A stretch of DNA of 64,000 nucleotides from Aurelia coerulea (lineage: Eukaryota > Cnidaria > Scyphozoa > Semaeostomeae > Ulmaridae). The notes under the pieces were generated by a model that worked only from the letters and a program-made list of their open reading frames with translations, did not search any database and was not told the DNA's origin. This document shows, piece by piece, positions 44,885-57,409 of the stretch. How positions within the stretch are numbered: position 1 is the stretch's first letter; every line of letters begins with the position of its first letter. The stretch is taken from the NCBI GenBank assembly GCA_039566865.1, contig CM076961.1, forward strand, positions 2,177,501 through 2,241,500, given 5' to 3'. A program made the translations under genes and the position numbers.

Positions 44885-46054
44885 CTTCTGACTGATCAAA
44901 GCTATTCCTGCGAGCGAAACCTTCTTTGTTTATCGTCCGTGATTACTGGCCCTATGTCATAAGCATCATTGTATTGTAGTATCTTGGTAGACTTTTACGA
45001 AATCAATCTCAGTGTAACTGTAGTCTGTAGACTTGCTACACAAGCCATGCCCTCGCTCCTCCGTCCATGAACTGATAAACTCGCTGCAGCGAGAGAATAT
45101 ATCAAAGCAAAGGAGTCGTGTCTCCAGTATGACGAAGCGATTTTTAGATATGGGTGAAGTCAGTCAGAACAAAAGGAACAGCGATGGCAAATACTTCTGA
45201 ATGGCTGCGCTGATAACGTAAAATCTAATTTTTCGAAGCTGAAATCACTTTGTCAGTGTTATTTGAGACTCTTGACTGAATTATTGGAAAATACCTCTCG
45301 TCGCCATTTGTTTCGTAATCAGCTAGTTCAACGGGCAGTCACAAATTCACTTCATTGAGAAGCGCAAAAGGGGTGCTCGTGTACTAAGTCTGTGAGCTTT
45401 TGTAAATTGTTGTGTAAGGGAATCAATTGAAATTTTCTTTGATTGGGGTCTTAGTGCGAAATTTTCACGAAACTTAGCTTGCTTGCCATTTGTAACGAGA
45501 TGCATTTCATTAGTTTGTTTTTTGTAGCGAAACAGCGAAACATAGCATCAAGAACTCCAGCTTAATGTTGAGAGGCTAATTAGCCTGGTGCTTTCAAACT
45601 TGTTGACCTTTGAACACGAAAACAACAGATATTTCGCAGAACTGGAAAGATTATTGATATAAGATGGTCTTATGCCAGTAGCGGAGCCAGCCGAAAATAA
45701 GTGAGGGGGTAGATGTTCCAAATTTGCAAATTGGGGGGGGGGGGGTAGAATAAAAAGGTATGTCCTGACATTTGTGTTCCTTCTTCATTGAAAATTTTAA
45801 CCAAATGTTAGGGGTATTTACTCCCATCCCTCCAAACCCTACCTTGGTTCCGCCACTGGCTTGTGCAAAATGGGAGCTTGGACAAAATCGCCAAAGCACT
45901 TGTAGAGCTTTGCAGAAGTCGTATAGCATTTCCGTATTCAACTGTAATTACATTGCCCATTTATCCAAATTTCATTTATCATGCAATGCAAGGAGAGCTC
46001 AAATACACTTTAATTGCCCCTTGTAGCTGCTTGGGGATAGAGGGGGATCGTGCG

Positions 46055-46435
46055 TAGGGCTGATTCTATGAGAGTTTTCAGCCAGTTTGTAACTTTAGCC
46101 GGGCTGAAAATTCATTGTTGTGGTCAGTGTTGCAAAAAAAGGTTGCGATCACAATATAAAAGTTTCAGCCCGGTTTGCCGGGTTGAAATTTCAGTCCGCT
46201 TTTATCAAACGGGCTAGGATCTTCAGCTCGATTAAACCGGCTGAAAATTTCCATATAATGGCAAATCATGATCTTTAACTGGGCTGAAATTACTGGAGCA
46301 TGCACATGCCTTTTTTACTGTTTTTTCGTCGCAAAATATGGATTTCAGCCTTGGTTGAAACCACCATATAATCGATGCAAATTTCAGCCCGGTTAAAATT
46401 TCCAGCGGGCTGAAAACCCATGTAATCAGCACCTA
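46055..46435. mobile_element. Element packed with GGGCTGAAA motifs in both orientations
   Basis: The ends TAGGGCTGATT…TTTTCAGCC and GGCTGAAAA…AATCAGCACCTA are inverted. About ten copies of (C/G)GGCTGAAA or TTTCAGCC(C) fall within 380 bp. Confidence 0.75.
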
Positions 46436-46835
46436 AGTGACAAATCTTTGTATGTATGATCAGCTAACAAATTTTTTGACCAGGTTTGATTTAATTTTGA
46501 AGTTTATTTGAGTTCTCGCTTGGCCCAGGAAAGAAATTAGAGAGTTTGTCAATATCATCAAAAATACAAATATAGTTAGAATTGAAATTAGTTGAAATTG
46601 CGATACTGAAAATTTTGACCTCATTGTCGACAAAGGTTTAATTTAGAAGCAATATTTTTGTATACATTTAATTTTGAAATTAAATCAAATTCCAATGTAG
46701 ATTTCGCGTTCTACAATCAGATTTCGATTTGGAATTCTCATTCTCTATCGCTTCATTTTGGGTGTTCTGGTAGATGTAGGCTATTTTTCGTCTCAAATTC
46801 ATTGTTGCCAATGGAACTACTAGCAAGGAACGAGG

Positions 46836-47078
46836 ACAGATTTTGTAACACAATAGCATCAGTTGCTTTTGATTTAAGGAAATTCTCTCAACCAGTAATT
46901 CAAAACAAACAAAGCCGCAAATGTTGCCCGAAACCAGTAGGGCAAACTCTCGCCTTGTGCACGCGAAAGGTGATTTTTATAGGAGAAATGATGTGCTTAT
47001 AACCATAACGAAAGAAGAAGGGTACATTTAAAGTTCTGCCTGGCGAATTTCGTGTATTTGATTCAGGAGATTTTGACG
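46836..47078. repeat. Partial copy of the 57813-58416 inverted-repeat element
   Basis: Shares AGATTTTGTAACACAATAGC, TCTCAACCAGTAATTCAAAA and AACGAAAGAAGAAGGGTA with that element's left half. Confidence 0.8.
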
Positions 47079-47712
47079 TATGCTTTCATTTTTCCTCTTT
47101 GTGCTTGCCAATTTCCCCCAGAGGCCTTTGCAAAACTTGTACATCAAAGGAAAGCTGAGGAGCCAGGCTTGCTTCCAGAAAATCACTATCTCATGCATGG
47201 CGGACAATTCGTTTCAGAGAAATTTAATTTTTTCGGTCGGTAGCCTCTTTTGATACACCCAGTAGAAGGGATAAAAGGTCAAAATTCCAAGTATTTTTCA
47301 AAGTAAACAGAAAGAGAAAGTTCAACAAGAAAAACAGTCAAACGGAGAACTGCTTTTTTGAAGGAAGCTCTATTGTTCTACTACATTGGAAGCGTCTTTC
47401 CTTTCGCTGTCCAAGTATGGTTTTTGTCGCCCAAATAAAGCTGAATGCTGCCCATATTTTGCAGCGCCAAAGAAAGTGCCCCCTCTCTGGCTGGTTTCGT
47501 TCTTTCTGTTTCACATTCTATAATTCCATATACAAACTAAATAGATATACCTGTTACAAAATGGAACAAACTGAAAACTAAATAAAATACAAATTTAATT
47601 AACACAACAATGAATAAACAGTGCCAAATACGAAGAAAAGTACTTTAGAAAAACAACAGAAATTACAAAAGTAAATTTTTGTACATGAAAAGAGGAATTA
47701 TATGTCTTTAGG

Positions 47713-48004
47713 GGGTCTCTCTCAAAGGGAGCACCCCGTTACAAAGATGACCAACTGAAAAGGGGCTGGTCCGCTCCTGTCTGGTTTGGAGGTTTGGAGC
47801 CAGAGAAAAACAGCTCCTCCGCAGACCTTTACATCATTGGAATCGAACAGACAACAGCAACAACACCGTTGTGCACTGTCACTGGCGAAATTGCTTCTTG
47901 GAAACAACAGATTGCATCGATTTTGGCAAGAAATTCAACAAAGATTATCACCTCGGTCGCATCAGTGACGGTTATTGGATTCATCGCAGGCAGAAGTATT
48001 GTCA
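47713..48004 (+). CDS. Possible internal coding exon, unidentified
   Basis: An open stretch between a TTTAG acceptor and a GTATAT donor. It carries RGWSAPVWFGGLEPEKNSSS, then IIGIEQTTATTPLCTVTGEI and a hydrophobic segment ITSVASVTVIGFIAG followed by RSIVR, like a membrane anchor with a positive flank. No partner exons or Met start were found and I recognise no family. It could be an exon of an unseen gene or chance. Confidence 0.25.
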
Positions 48005-48798
48005 GGTATATTTTCAGGGTTTCAGATAGCTTCAAACTGTGACATCCAAAATATAGAGACCTTTTTTGTTACCAGAAGAAATTAAAGTGAAATTAAGCCA
48101 GCAGAACAGGATATGAAACTAAAATGCCACACACACAATTTGGTAGCCAATCGTAAGATTGCTTTAAAATATGTACTTTTGCAATTATTTATATAGAAGA
48201 AAAAGTTGATCAGGTTTTGAAACTTTCTGCACTTGTTTGGTTGTATAAATATGATAAAGAGTGAAAAACAGATCATTGACATTGTTGATGACATGGTGTT
48301 GGTCTGTCATCTGTGCCAAGATGAATATATAGTCTGTTTGTTGTATTTAACAATTTTGACATGTGCAGTTTCATTGTGTAGCTAAGGAAACAAAAGGTGT
48401 GTATAAAGCATTTCTTAAGCCTTTTATAGACTATTCAAATTTCCAGAGTGAAAAGTTTGCCTTGCGCAGGGAACACCTTATCCATGTACAGTAATCTTAG
48501 TGATAAAAATAGCTTATTGTTGCAAAACAAAGGAATCCGCGCAAATTCCACATGTAGAAAAAAGTTCTGATCAAGTTTGATCCCTTTTTAAAGATGATTG
48601 CATTGGTGGTGCTGGCTGCAAAATTCTGGATGGGCATACAAAGGTTGTGGTTGGACAATCCTCAGGAAAGATTTTGAGGATCACACTCTTTTGATACTTA
48701 TGAAAATGCCATTTACACGGATGAAATCACCCGTATTTGTCTATCAAACTCTAAAGATAAATACGTAACCACTCCTCTGGTCATTTTCTCAACGGATT

Positions 48799-48902
48799 TA
48801 GCCTGCCTGCAGTCTTTCTGTTGTTTTGGAAATGAACAAACAGCCAAAATGAACCACGAAAATGTCATTTTTCAAAATGACAGAAAGACTGTGCGCAGGC
48901 TA
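48799..48902. repeat. Foldback with TAGCCTGCCTGCAGTC ends
   Basis: TTAGCCTGCCTGCAGTCTTT against AAAGACTGTGCGCAGGCTAA, with inner TTCTGT/ACAGAA. Confidence 0.8.
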
Positions 48903-49303
48903 AATGGATTTAGATGAATTGGATGATTGACCTTGAGAAAAGTGGGGGGCCAGCAACCCCCCCCCCTCAGCCCCTCCCACACAATGGCTCTAAGAGTTTT
49001 TTATGATATGATCCTTTATATTCCATGATAAAAGAATCAATCAGATCAATCAAGATTTTGATTTTTTCTGATATGCTGATGATAAAAATCCCTGATGCTT
49101 TCTTTAGTGCAGATACCTTCTATTCAAGGAATGTTGGAAAGTATTTAATCTTTATTTAGTCATTTCAGCTCTGTCTAAATTCATATTTTTGAAAACAGAC
49201 ACTCCATGAAAATCAGCTATACTGAAATATAAATCCTTTTTTATATATTGATATAAATGTGATGAAGAAAATCCTATCTTGAAAATCTAGATCTACATCA
49301 TCA

Positions 49304-52300
49304 ATGGCAGATACAGCTTCAAAAGAAAATGTGCTCCCAAAGCCAAATTTCAAAAATGGCAGATTTGAAATCCCATGGGACAATCCTGGGTATCCAAGCA
49401 AGTGGAATGTACTGAAGTTCATGACAATCCATAAGAATGAAAGTAATGTGCCAAGTCAAGAGGTTTGTCCTAAATTTATTCCTTTTTTGGTATTGTATAT
49501 TTTTCAAGACTTGGGGGCAATGCCGTCAGTTCTAGGGGAGCTTATCAGACAATTTTTGGGGACTTCTGCTCCCTGATGTATGTGCACATATATTTTTTGC
49601 TGAAAGTTTCTTAACATTATTACATTTTGAGTACTCAGAGTTTCTTAAAGTTTCTATAACAATCTTCATCTAATGAACATTTCAAAACGTTGTTTTTGAA
49701 GCCTGTTCAATTTTGTACCTTCCTGCTTGGTTGGTCAGTCAAAGGATCTTCAAAGTAATATGATATAGGAATTGGCAAGCAAGCAAAGGATTCCTTTTCT
49801 AAAATTAATAGTTTATATTGATATGTATTTTTACAGCACTGGAGTTGACAAAAATACATGCATGCTATTATTTATAACAAATTCTGTTGAAAATATCTCA
49901 ATGAATTTTAGAATTCTTCCCTTTTAAAACACACAACACACATTATTGAACAAAACCACTCTTTCTGGCTTGTGAAACAAAACCAGAGGGTTTTTTGTTG
50001 TGAAACTTGACCAGGGCCATCGAGAGATGGGCCGGGCCCCAGGGCTAGGGTAGGAAGAGGGCCCCCGTCGCCGAAGGCGCTCGAAAATTTTTCAGACCGC
50101 GCCCTTTTATCCTTGTGCCACACCCTCCTGTACACTGTAAAAACGCTGCTTTTAGGTTTTATTTAGAATCTCAGTGGGCTAATGGGCCTTAAATCGTTCC
50201 CGAAAGAAAACTACAACAAAGAAAAGATACATACCTTATTTCTTGTGGGCCCCCAAAGGCCCCGGGCCCCCTGGTTACTACCCTGGCTACCCCCCCCCCC
50301 CCCCCTCTCGACGGTCCTGAACTTGACACAAGAAGATTTGTCAACGATATTCACAATAAGTTTTTGTATATTTTTGGGTATTTTTGGCATGCACATGGTC
50401 CATATGTCCAGATATTCATTTCGTCACTCTTTGAAAGTGGACGCGCGGTTGGTTAGCATTTTCACGAGGAACCTGCGAACATACAAAAATAGACGGCCAC
50501 AAAGGGTCCTTTTATAGAAGTGGCCTTTCAAGAGAAGGACCACAAAACAAGCAACAGCGTTAAATATGTCTGAAGATGATAAAACAGACGGAATTGTGTG
50601 GCAAAAGACGAAACCTCAACTTATATCGCGAAATTTCTCAACTGGCAATCTCCAAGCTCTTGAGAGACGCGTGAATGAATCAAATTTGAACGCAGCTTCG
50701 ATAAGTGCAACAGCGCCAACGACAAGCTTCGCTGGATTTCCGACCATTTTTGAAAATAAAAGGCGAAGGAGCCTTGCGTCACTGTTTCCGGGCAAACAAG
50801 ACAAACCAGAGGACAGACAACCTTCTCAATCGTTTTTTAAAGAACTCATGAGCAATTATAACCCAAAGGGGGCGTCAGAAACGGGACAGAAATAGCATGA
50901 AGTGCCGCTAGTTTTGATCTGTTTTGGTTAGGCCCATTTCTTGTTGTGCGGTCGGCCTTTACCCGCGGCCGGAGGCCCACAAGGAAGAATGTTCGTTATT
51001 TACTCGTTTATATCGGAGTGAAGAGCAAAGTATTATCAAATGACCAACTAGTTACTGCTCGTTGTTAGTTTATATCATCTGAAAGTGAAGAAAGCACCGG
51101 GGATCGGAGTTCATATCTGTTTTGGAGCTACTTATGCTAGCCCGCTGGCCTACAACCGCAATGCAAGATCGCCTGGAATCACGTGAAAACATGAACTGCT
51201 CACATGATTGTTAGAAAAGATCTGTATAAACACAAAGTTTGAGATTTAATTGTGGAATGTTTCAGAATGTGAAATGTTATTTTTGTAATTCTATCATGCA
51301 GCGCTCCCTTTAAAAAGTAATGTGAAATTACCCAGACCAGTAGCTTTGTCAGCTCATGAAATGGAATGGAAGACAGAGTTTCAACCCCTCCCTTCTTCCC
51401 TAAGTTGAAATTCCCAAATGTAACTTGTAATGCCTGTTTTAACCCCGCAATACCTTTAGAACTAAAAATACCATATTAGACATTGCTTTTTAGGAATGCT
51501 CATGGCTATGAAAGAAAATTCACCCTGAATTTGAATCTTCTGTTACTTTTTCACGTCAAGTCAGAATGTTATATTTCTGGTACTGAATTTAGTTTTTAGG
51601 CCTTTAGTGTACAATATAAAGCTTTTTGTTTTTACTCATTACATAAATGGTTTGTGATTGATGTTGTAGGTATTTTAGAATATATATAGAACACCTTAGA
51701 ACAAGGAATTATACCAGATGTCCCAACCCAAAAAAAGTACTCCTGTTTGAATAATCACCAACATTTTGTAATAAGGCCAATCTTCAAATTTCTTTTTTTG
51801 GCAAATAGAACAAAGGCCAAATTATTTTTCTTGGCATCGTGATCCTGTGATTGGTTTAAGATTCTTAACTTTAGCTCTTTTTAGAGCTGCCTGGTTTTGA
51901 AACATGTTCCAAAAAGCATTGACGATTACCAGATTAATGTCTCTTTTGTATATCAAACTTCTGGTTGTCATAAATAAATGCTAACTGTGATTGTAGACTT
52001 GAAGGGTAATGAAAAATCTCAAGATATTGGCTCTTAAGATTAATGTTGATTAAAGAGTATAGCTCAGAAGTCAGAACGACGTTTTTCAATTCGTTCCGTC
52101 ATACTCTTTAAGTACCGGGTGTCCCAAAAAAAATGTAGACGGATTGGGTTGACTCTAGCGCTGTGAATTTAGCTTCAATCAATGTCTAATCACTCTAAAA
52201 ATGTTCCTCGATAGTTAAGTTAAACATAGATACCTCGTTTGTTGATATTGGTACTTTGAGAGCAGACATGTTAATCTTGAAAGCTCAAATTTGCCTCTTC

Positions 52301-55300
52301 CTGCAAACCAGAGCTTTAGCCTTTAAGCCTAAGCAATTTCTTAGGCACAGCGCATAAATCAACGATAGCCTTGATAAAATTTGAACAATATTGTGTTGTT
52401 CTGTTTTCCAGAAGTCACCCCCAGTCACCCATTAGGAAGTTTCCTAATTTTTCATTAATTTCAGTTCTTAATTTCGATGTGCTTCGGAAATTTGCTTAGG
52501 CCAAAATAAAAGCTCTGGTTTGCAAGTGAACGCAAATTTGAGCTTTCAAGATTGATATTTCTGCTCTCAAAGCACCAATACCAACAAACGAATTATCTAT
52601 GTTCAAGTTAACTATCGAGGAACATTTCGAGAGTGATTAGCCATTGATTAAAGCTAAATTCACATCGCTGGAGACAACCAAATCTGTTGACATTTTTTTT
52701 GGGACACCCGGTACTGACGACAAACACTTCATCAACTTTAAATACATTTGGATCATTGACAAAAGATATCAAAGAGAACATTATGTGATTGGTTTGATAA
52801 TCGAATTTTGGTGATTTTTCGAACGGGAGTACCTTTTTGGGATATTTTTAATTTTCACTTTTGATTTCAATAATTATGAAAACTCGTACTGTATTTACAA
52901 ATGGAAGTTGTTATGATACATGCTTCTTTTTCTTGTGGCATTTTTCTTACGGCTGTGCAAGGAACATTCTACAAAGTTTGCCCAAAAAGAAAAATATCGT
53001 AAGCCTAATGGAAAGAAGACCTGGTAGGGTTGCCCGAACCGTGCCATTACTTTTGTCGTTAAAGATTCTCCAAGCCTCCGAAGAGAGTGCCAAAATGAGC
53101 CGTCTTATAGGAAATTGTTGCTATTAGAATTTTCAAGAGAGCCTGTTTATAAGCTATTTTGGTACGTTCATTTGACTTGTGCCTTCGTTCTGTTACATAC
53201 ATTTTTCGTACAGCTTTACCTTGAGTAATTTGCAGTTTTTACCCTCGAATAAATGATTATGAAATCATTTCTCGGAACTCTCAGCGCCCTCTCTTTAATG
53301 TTACAACTTTAAAGACTGGGTAATTCTGCCCAGCCCAATGAAGGTAGATTCAATTTCCAAGGTTGGATTGGACTTGCTACGAGTCTCTTTTGGTCCTCCT
53401 CGTGAACGAGACAAAGGAAGAACGACAGGAGGAAAAATACAGAAAAACAAGACAACTTTCTTTTTTCTCGTTCTTTCCTTTCCCTCGTTCACCCTCGTTG
53501 AGTGAGCAAGCCATTTTATTGCACTTTAATATTTGTTCCATATGCGTTTTATCAAAATGTTTCTTTCACGTTGTTCAATGTTCGTTATTTTTTAGGAACT
53601 CGATAAGATGCCAGACTTCGTCGTACAAACTCCAGACTACGGCAAACTCTCGTCTATCAATAAAGATGAACTTCGTGTAACTTGGCTTGGTCATGCGTCA
53701 GTTTTATTCCAGATAGATGGCGTCAACGTTTTATCAGACCCAGTGTTTGGAACATATTGCGGTGCTGGCCAAACGAGGCTACTTGGCGTGAAACGATTCC
53801 GTGATTGCGAGGTTGATGTTGAGAAGTTACCACAGATAAATGCTGTCATTATTAGTCATGATCATTATGATCATTTGGATTACTACACGGTATGTGTGTT
53901 TTGTGACAGCCCATATCTCTTCATGACAAAAACCGCAGCCAAATTGTTTGTGCGAAGCACCATAATATTCTTGCATGGGTATTGTGGACACGATTTGTGT
54001 CGATCGTGTCCACAATACCTGGCCTAAGTGTTACTAAATGAATGAATCTAGTTTGTTTCCTTACTCGTCTTCATTTCATGAGTATCTCTGCTCTTTTGCT
54101 TCGAAGGTTTTGAACAGTACCGCGCTCTAAACTAGTTCCCAGATCGTCGCAGTCGTTCGAGGGCTGCAACGATCTGGAAACTAGTTTAGAGCGCGGCACA
54201 GTTCAAAAACCTTAGGTCGTTGAATCTGAAAGTAAGTAAGAATAGCTGCCGAAGCAAAAGAGCAGAGATACTCATGAAATGAAGACGAGCAAGGTAACGA
54301 ACTACATTAATTAATTTAGTAACATTTAGGCCAAGTATTGTGAACACGATCGACACAAATCGTGTCCACAATACCCATGGTATGGCCAACTTACGTAATT
54401 AGCCCCATCCGGACAGAAAATAGATGCATAAATGTATGGCTAACTGACTTAATTAAAGGGGCTCCGTCGCCAAACTGCAAACAAATTGGTAAACATCGCA
54501 CGTTCCCATTGTTCTCTATTGTTTTCTGTAGTTTGTTTGATGGCTTTACCCAAGCCACCAAAAAATGCTCGTTAAAAATCCACTTATATCCAAGCAATCA
54601 TAAAAGATATGAATGTTTGGTTTTTTCCTCTGAAAGTACAAAGATTTATCTTAAAAACGATGCGTTCATCTATGATTTGAAATATGACTGCAGTCTTCTG
54701 TATAGCTACTACCTAAGCAATAGTTTCTTACTACAACTACCACAAGACGTACAACTCATCATTTAAAAAAAGCTATGCTATGCACACAATTCAATTAGCC
54801 AGAATTGGTGAGCATTGTTCTTAGGCTAGCTCAGTTCTGAGGAGTTCTCTTTTTGCACTGAAACAGGTTCATTATTTCCCAATAATTTCAACTTCGGTAG
54901 TGCTACTAAAATTTTATCAAGTTCATCTTGTAGGAAAACATGATGATTTTCATTGTTATGCCTGTTTTTTCTCATCAGGTCGCAAAGCTCAATAAAAGAT
55001 TTGGAAAGACTTTACGCTGGTATGTTCCCCAAGGTACGAAGCAATGGATGAACGACTCGGGTTGTGAGAATGTTGTTGAGCTCAACTGGGGTGAAGAAGA
55101 TACATTTGAAATACCAAAAGTCGGCTCAGATTCAAAGAAAGTCGGGGATGACACAGAAACAGTCGTATCAAGCACACCGACAATTGTCTCTGAGAACAAC
55201 TCGACCGATTCTGGAAGCATAAAGTTCGTTTTTGCTCCAGCACAGCACTGGTGCACGAGAACATTGACAGATAAAAACACACGCCTTTGGGGAAGTTGGA

Positions 55301-57004
55301 TAATAATCGGACCAAAACATAGAGCATATTTTGCTGGTGATACTGGCTATTGTCACACATTCAAGATAGTCGGTAATTTATACGGACCATTCGATGTAGC
55401 AGCAATTCCAATTGGAGCATATCGGCCTAGGTGAGTGCAGTTTTGTACCTACAATCATTCACAAAAGATGTTGAGACCAACATATCAAATCCCAAACATT
55501 TAGTACTCCATTGTCTCTACCACAGAAAAGACATATTTTCTTGCCCCTGTAACTCCCCCCCCCCTCAGTCAATGTCGTGGTTCTAAGCAATGTTTTTGAT
55601 GCAAATTTGCATGCAGTCACACTAAGTTAACACCAATCAACATTGGCTGAGGGGGAAGGGGATGCAGTCTCACAATTTTTGTGAAGGATTGCGTGTCAAA
55701 TCATCCAATGTGTTTAGGCTAAACACAACATAGCTAATGGCGATGTTGCACAGAAAATAGTAATCCAAAGTATCTGCGACAATCTTGGTGATCGAAGCTT
55801 TGGTGGAGGATTTGTTCTATTTTTCTAACGCCAAATATTTGAAAGTTTTAATGGATATCAAAAGTTCCATCACATTTCATAGACATAGACAAGAAAACAC
55901 GGTGATAAAATAATGTTTTTTTTTCAGGGACGTTATGAAAAACCAGCATATTGAGCCAGAAGAGGCTGTTAAGATCCACAAAGATATCAAAGCAAAAAAG
56001 TCAGTTGCAATTCATTGGGGAACGTTTCCACTCGCATATGAGGTATTTATCATTTCTTTTTTGTTTATTTTTTAACTACGAGAGCAGTATAAGAACTTGT
56101 TAGTATGACAAGGACCCATATCTCACACTGCTTACTACATCATCGAGTCAAAAAAAACGTAACCGTTGAAAAGATCATTGCGCCTTGAAACAATTTTCAA
56201 ATTTCAAAATTAATGTTTTTGTCTGACTTTTACCTGTTTTTGCTGATGAGTTAATTTTCCTTAAACTTTCTTGCTTCCAGCTGAATGATATTCAAGTTTG
56301 TTGTTTATGAGCTTCTCAAACAAGGTGGTAGAATCTGTTGGTACTTTTGCTACGCTATTAGCAGATCAAAATAAGTTGCTATAGAAGTCTCCATAATCTA
56401 TTAGCTCAGTTTACAGATCTGTCTATCCCAAAATCTGTGGGAAGACCATACATTTTTCTGTATGAAATTAAGTGACTCAAATTTATTATTGGACTACGAA
56501 GACCGATTATTCAAACACGGCCATGCCTCAATGAATTGAATGAACTTAGTGAACCACCGTTAACAGACAATGATATAATCAATATGTCACCTCTTTAATG
56601 TTACATGCCTTGTATTAACAGAAAAATCTACTCTGACTTTAAATCATAGAAGTCACAGTCCGATGAGAACATAGGCTCGACAGGCCTCAGTGTGCGAGAA
56701 ATGTGTCTGTTTCTTTGCGTCCGCCTCCTCCATAGTATATAATTTTCAGTTTTCTGACAGGTTCTCGAGTGCAAACAGGGCGAAAAGTACTAAATATTGA
56801 ATTAACCGACAGTCGGCACTGACTGAAACATTAAATAGAAAACTATTAAATATCTTGTTTTCGTTACATTTCATTTAGAATACGAGAGAACCTCCACAGT
56901 TGCTCCGCACTTGCTTGAAAGCTGCTAATCTCAAGCAAGAAGATTTCATTTTATTGAAGCATGGAGAAACGAGAAAGATTCAAATCGAGGAAAGCAACTC
57001 ATAG
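49304..57004 (+). CDS. NAPEPLD: N-acyl-phosphatidylethanolamine-hydrolysing phospholipase D, 5 coding exons, 381 residues
   Basis: Membrane-associated zinc hydrolase that releases N-acylethanolamines (anandamide and relatives) from N-acyl-phosphatidylethanolamine. Exons: 49304-49462, 53596-53889, 54979-55430, 55928-56042, 56879-57004; all borders GT/AG, total 1146 nt. [20 protein letters not shown] corresponds to the FVNPW…NVL region of the human enzyme. Metallo-beta-lactamase ligands are present: SHDHYDHLD (H141, H143, D145, H146), H241 in AQHWC, D272 in AGDTGY and H331 in IHWGT. The C-terminus KHGETR matches KHGESR. An in-frame TGA about 30 nt upstream of the ATG fixes the start of this exon, though a 5' UTR exon is possible. 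The N-terminus is shorter than in mammals, and an acidic Ser/Thr-rich insertion of about 25-30 residues lies near 192-231. Confidence 0.95.
50566..50895 (+). CDS. Possible single-exon gene inside NAPEPLD intron 1, unidentified
   Basis: 109 codons from an ATG to TAG, starting [20 protein letters not shown], with [20 protein letters not shown] in the middle and [16 protein letters not shown] near the end. The composition is protein-like: basic cluster, Ser-rich, no low-complexity runs, and GC slightly above the surroundings. There is no membrane segment or signal peptide, and no splice donor before the stop. The family is not recognised. It may be a small intronless gene or a terminal exon of another transcript. 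Confidence 0.45.
   Translation: MSEDDKTDGIVWQKTKPQLISRNFSTGNLQALERRVNESNLNAASISATAPTTSFAGFPTIFENKRRRSLASLFPGKQDKPEDRQPSQSFFKELMSNYNPKGASETGQK
51714..52848. mobile_element. Mariner-like miniature element, split by a second one
   Basis: TACCAGATGTCCCAACCC at the left and GGGAGTACCTTTTTGGGATA at the right are a degraded version of the 42523-43051 ends. It is interrupted at 52115-52712. Confidence 0.7.
52115..52712. mobile_element. Mariner-like miniature element with CCGGGTGTCCCAAA ends, TA duplication
   Basis: 598 bp, TA at 52113-52114 and 52713-52714. CCGGGTGTCCCAAAAAAAAT is inverted at the right. The inner halves are also inverted to each other (for example AGTTAAGTTAAACATAGAT against ATCTATGTTCAAGTTAACT), making a long foldback. 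Confidence 0.85.
53974..54379. repeat. Long palindrome (406 bp) with hairpin-forming ends, NAPEPLD intron 2
   Basis: Arms of about 190 bp. The ends carry CATGGGTATTGTGGACACG and its inverse, and each end holds its own hairpin (TTGTGGACACGA…TCGTGTCCACAA). Centre near 54155. Confidence 0.9.
54457..54650. mobile_element. Partial TTAA element, copy of 39141-39455 in opposite orientation
   Basis: TTAA at 54453-54456 followed by AGGGGCTCCGTCG; homology to the inverted 39-kb copy fades near 54650. Confidence 0.8.
55690..55915. mobile_element. Partial copy of the 36475-36845 element, inverted
   Basis: Contains GTTTAGGCTAAACACAACAT and TAATGGATATCAAAAGTTCC, inverted relative to the complete copy. 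NAPEPLD intron 3, ending next to the exon 4 acceptor. Confidence 0.8.
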
Positions 57005-57095
57005 ACCATTATATAGTCCTTGAAATTCAAATAATAATGATAGGTTTTATACAATCGATATTTAAACAAATGATTTGTGGTACAAAATTTGAAAA

Positions 57096-57409
57096 TAGCC
57101 TTAAATAACGTACTCATCGTACTAAACCCATAAATGCAACAAAACACTGTAATCTGTAGAAAGAAGACTGTTAACTCCTGTCAAAGAACAACAACCAATA
57201 TATATATTTAATAATAAGGATTCAACAGTTATTCAAATTAAGGATTCAAATATATAGATAATAAGGATTCAACAGTTTTCTCTCTAGTTACAGGTTTATT
57301 TTGGTTGTTGTTTTTTTCACAGGAGTTAATAGTCTTCTTTCTACAGATGACGGTGTTTTGTAGCGTTTATGGGTTTAGTACGATGAGTCCGTTATTTAAG
57401 GCTATTTAC
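57096..57409. repeat. Large inverted repeat in the tail-to-tail spacer
   Basis: Arms 57096-57201 and about 57300-57409. AATAGCCTTAAATAACG pairs with CGTTATTTAAGGCTATT, and ACTAAACCCATAAA with TTTATGGGTTTAGT. The loop repeats AATAAGGATTCAACAGTT. It lies between the NAPEPLD stop and the SLC25A26 stop. Confidence 0.85.

Larger units (their letters stand above)
38826..49303. other. IQSEC-NAPEPLD intergenic region, mosaic of small transposons
   Basis: Apart from a weak coding candidate at 47713-48004, the supportable content is repeats, listed separately. Unassigned stretches such as 40260-41080, 43060-43880 and 44890-45640 hold only short, random-looking ORFs. Confidence 0.6.
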
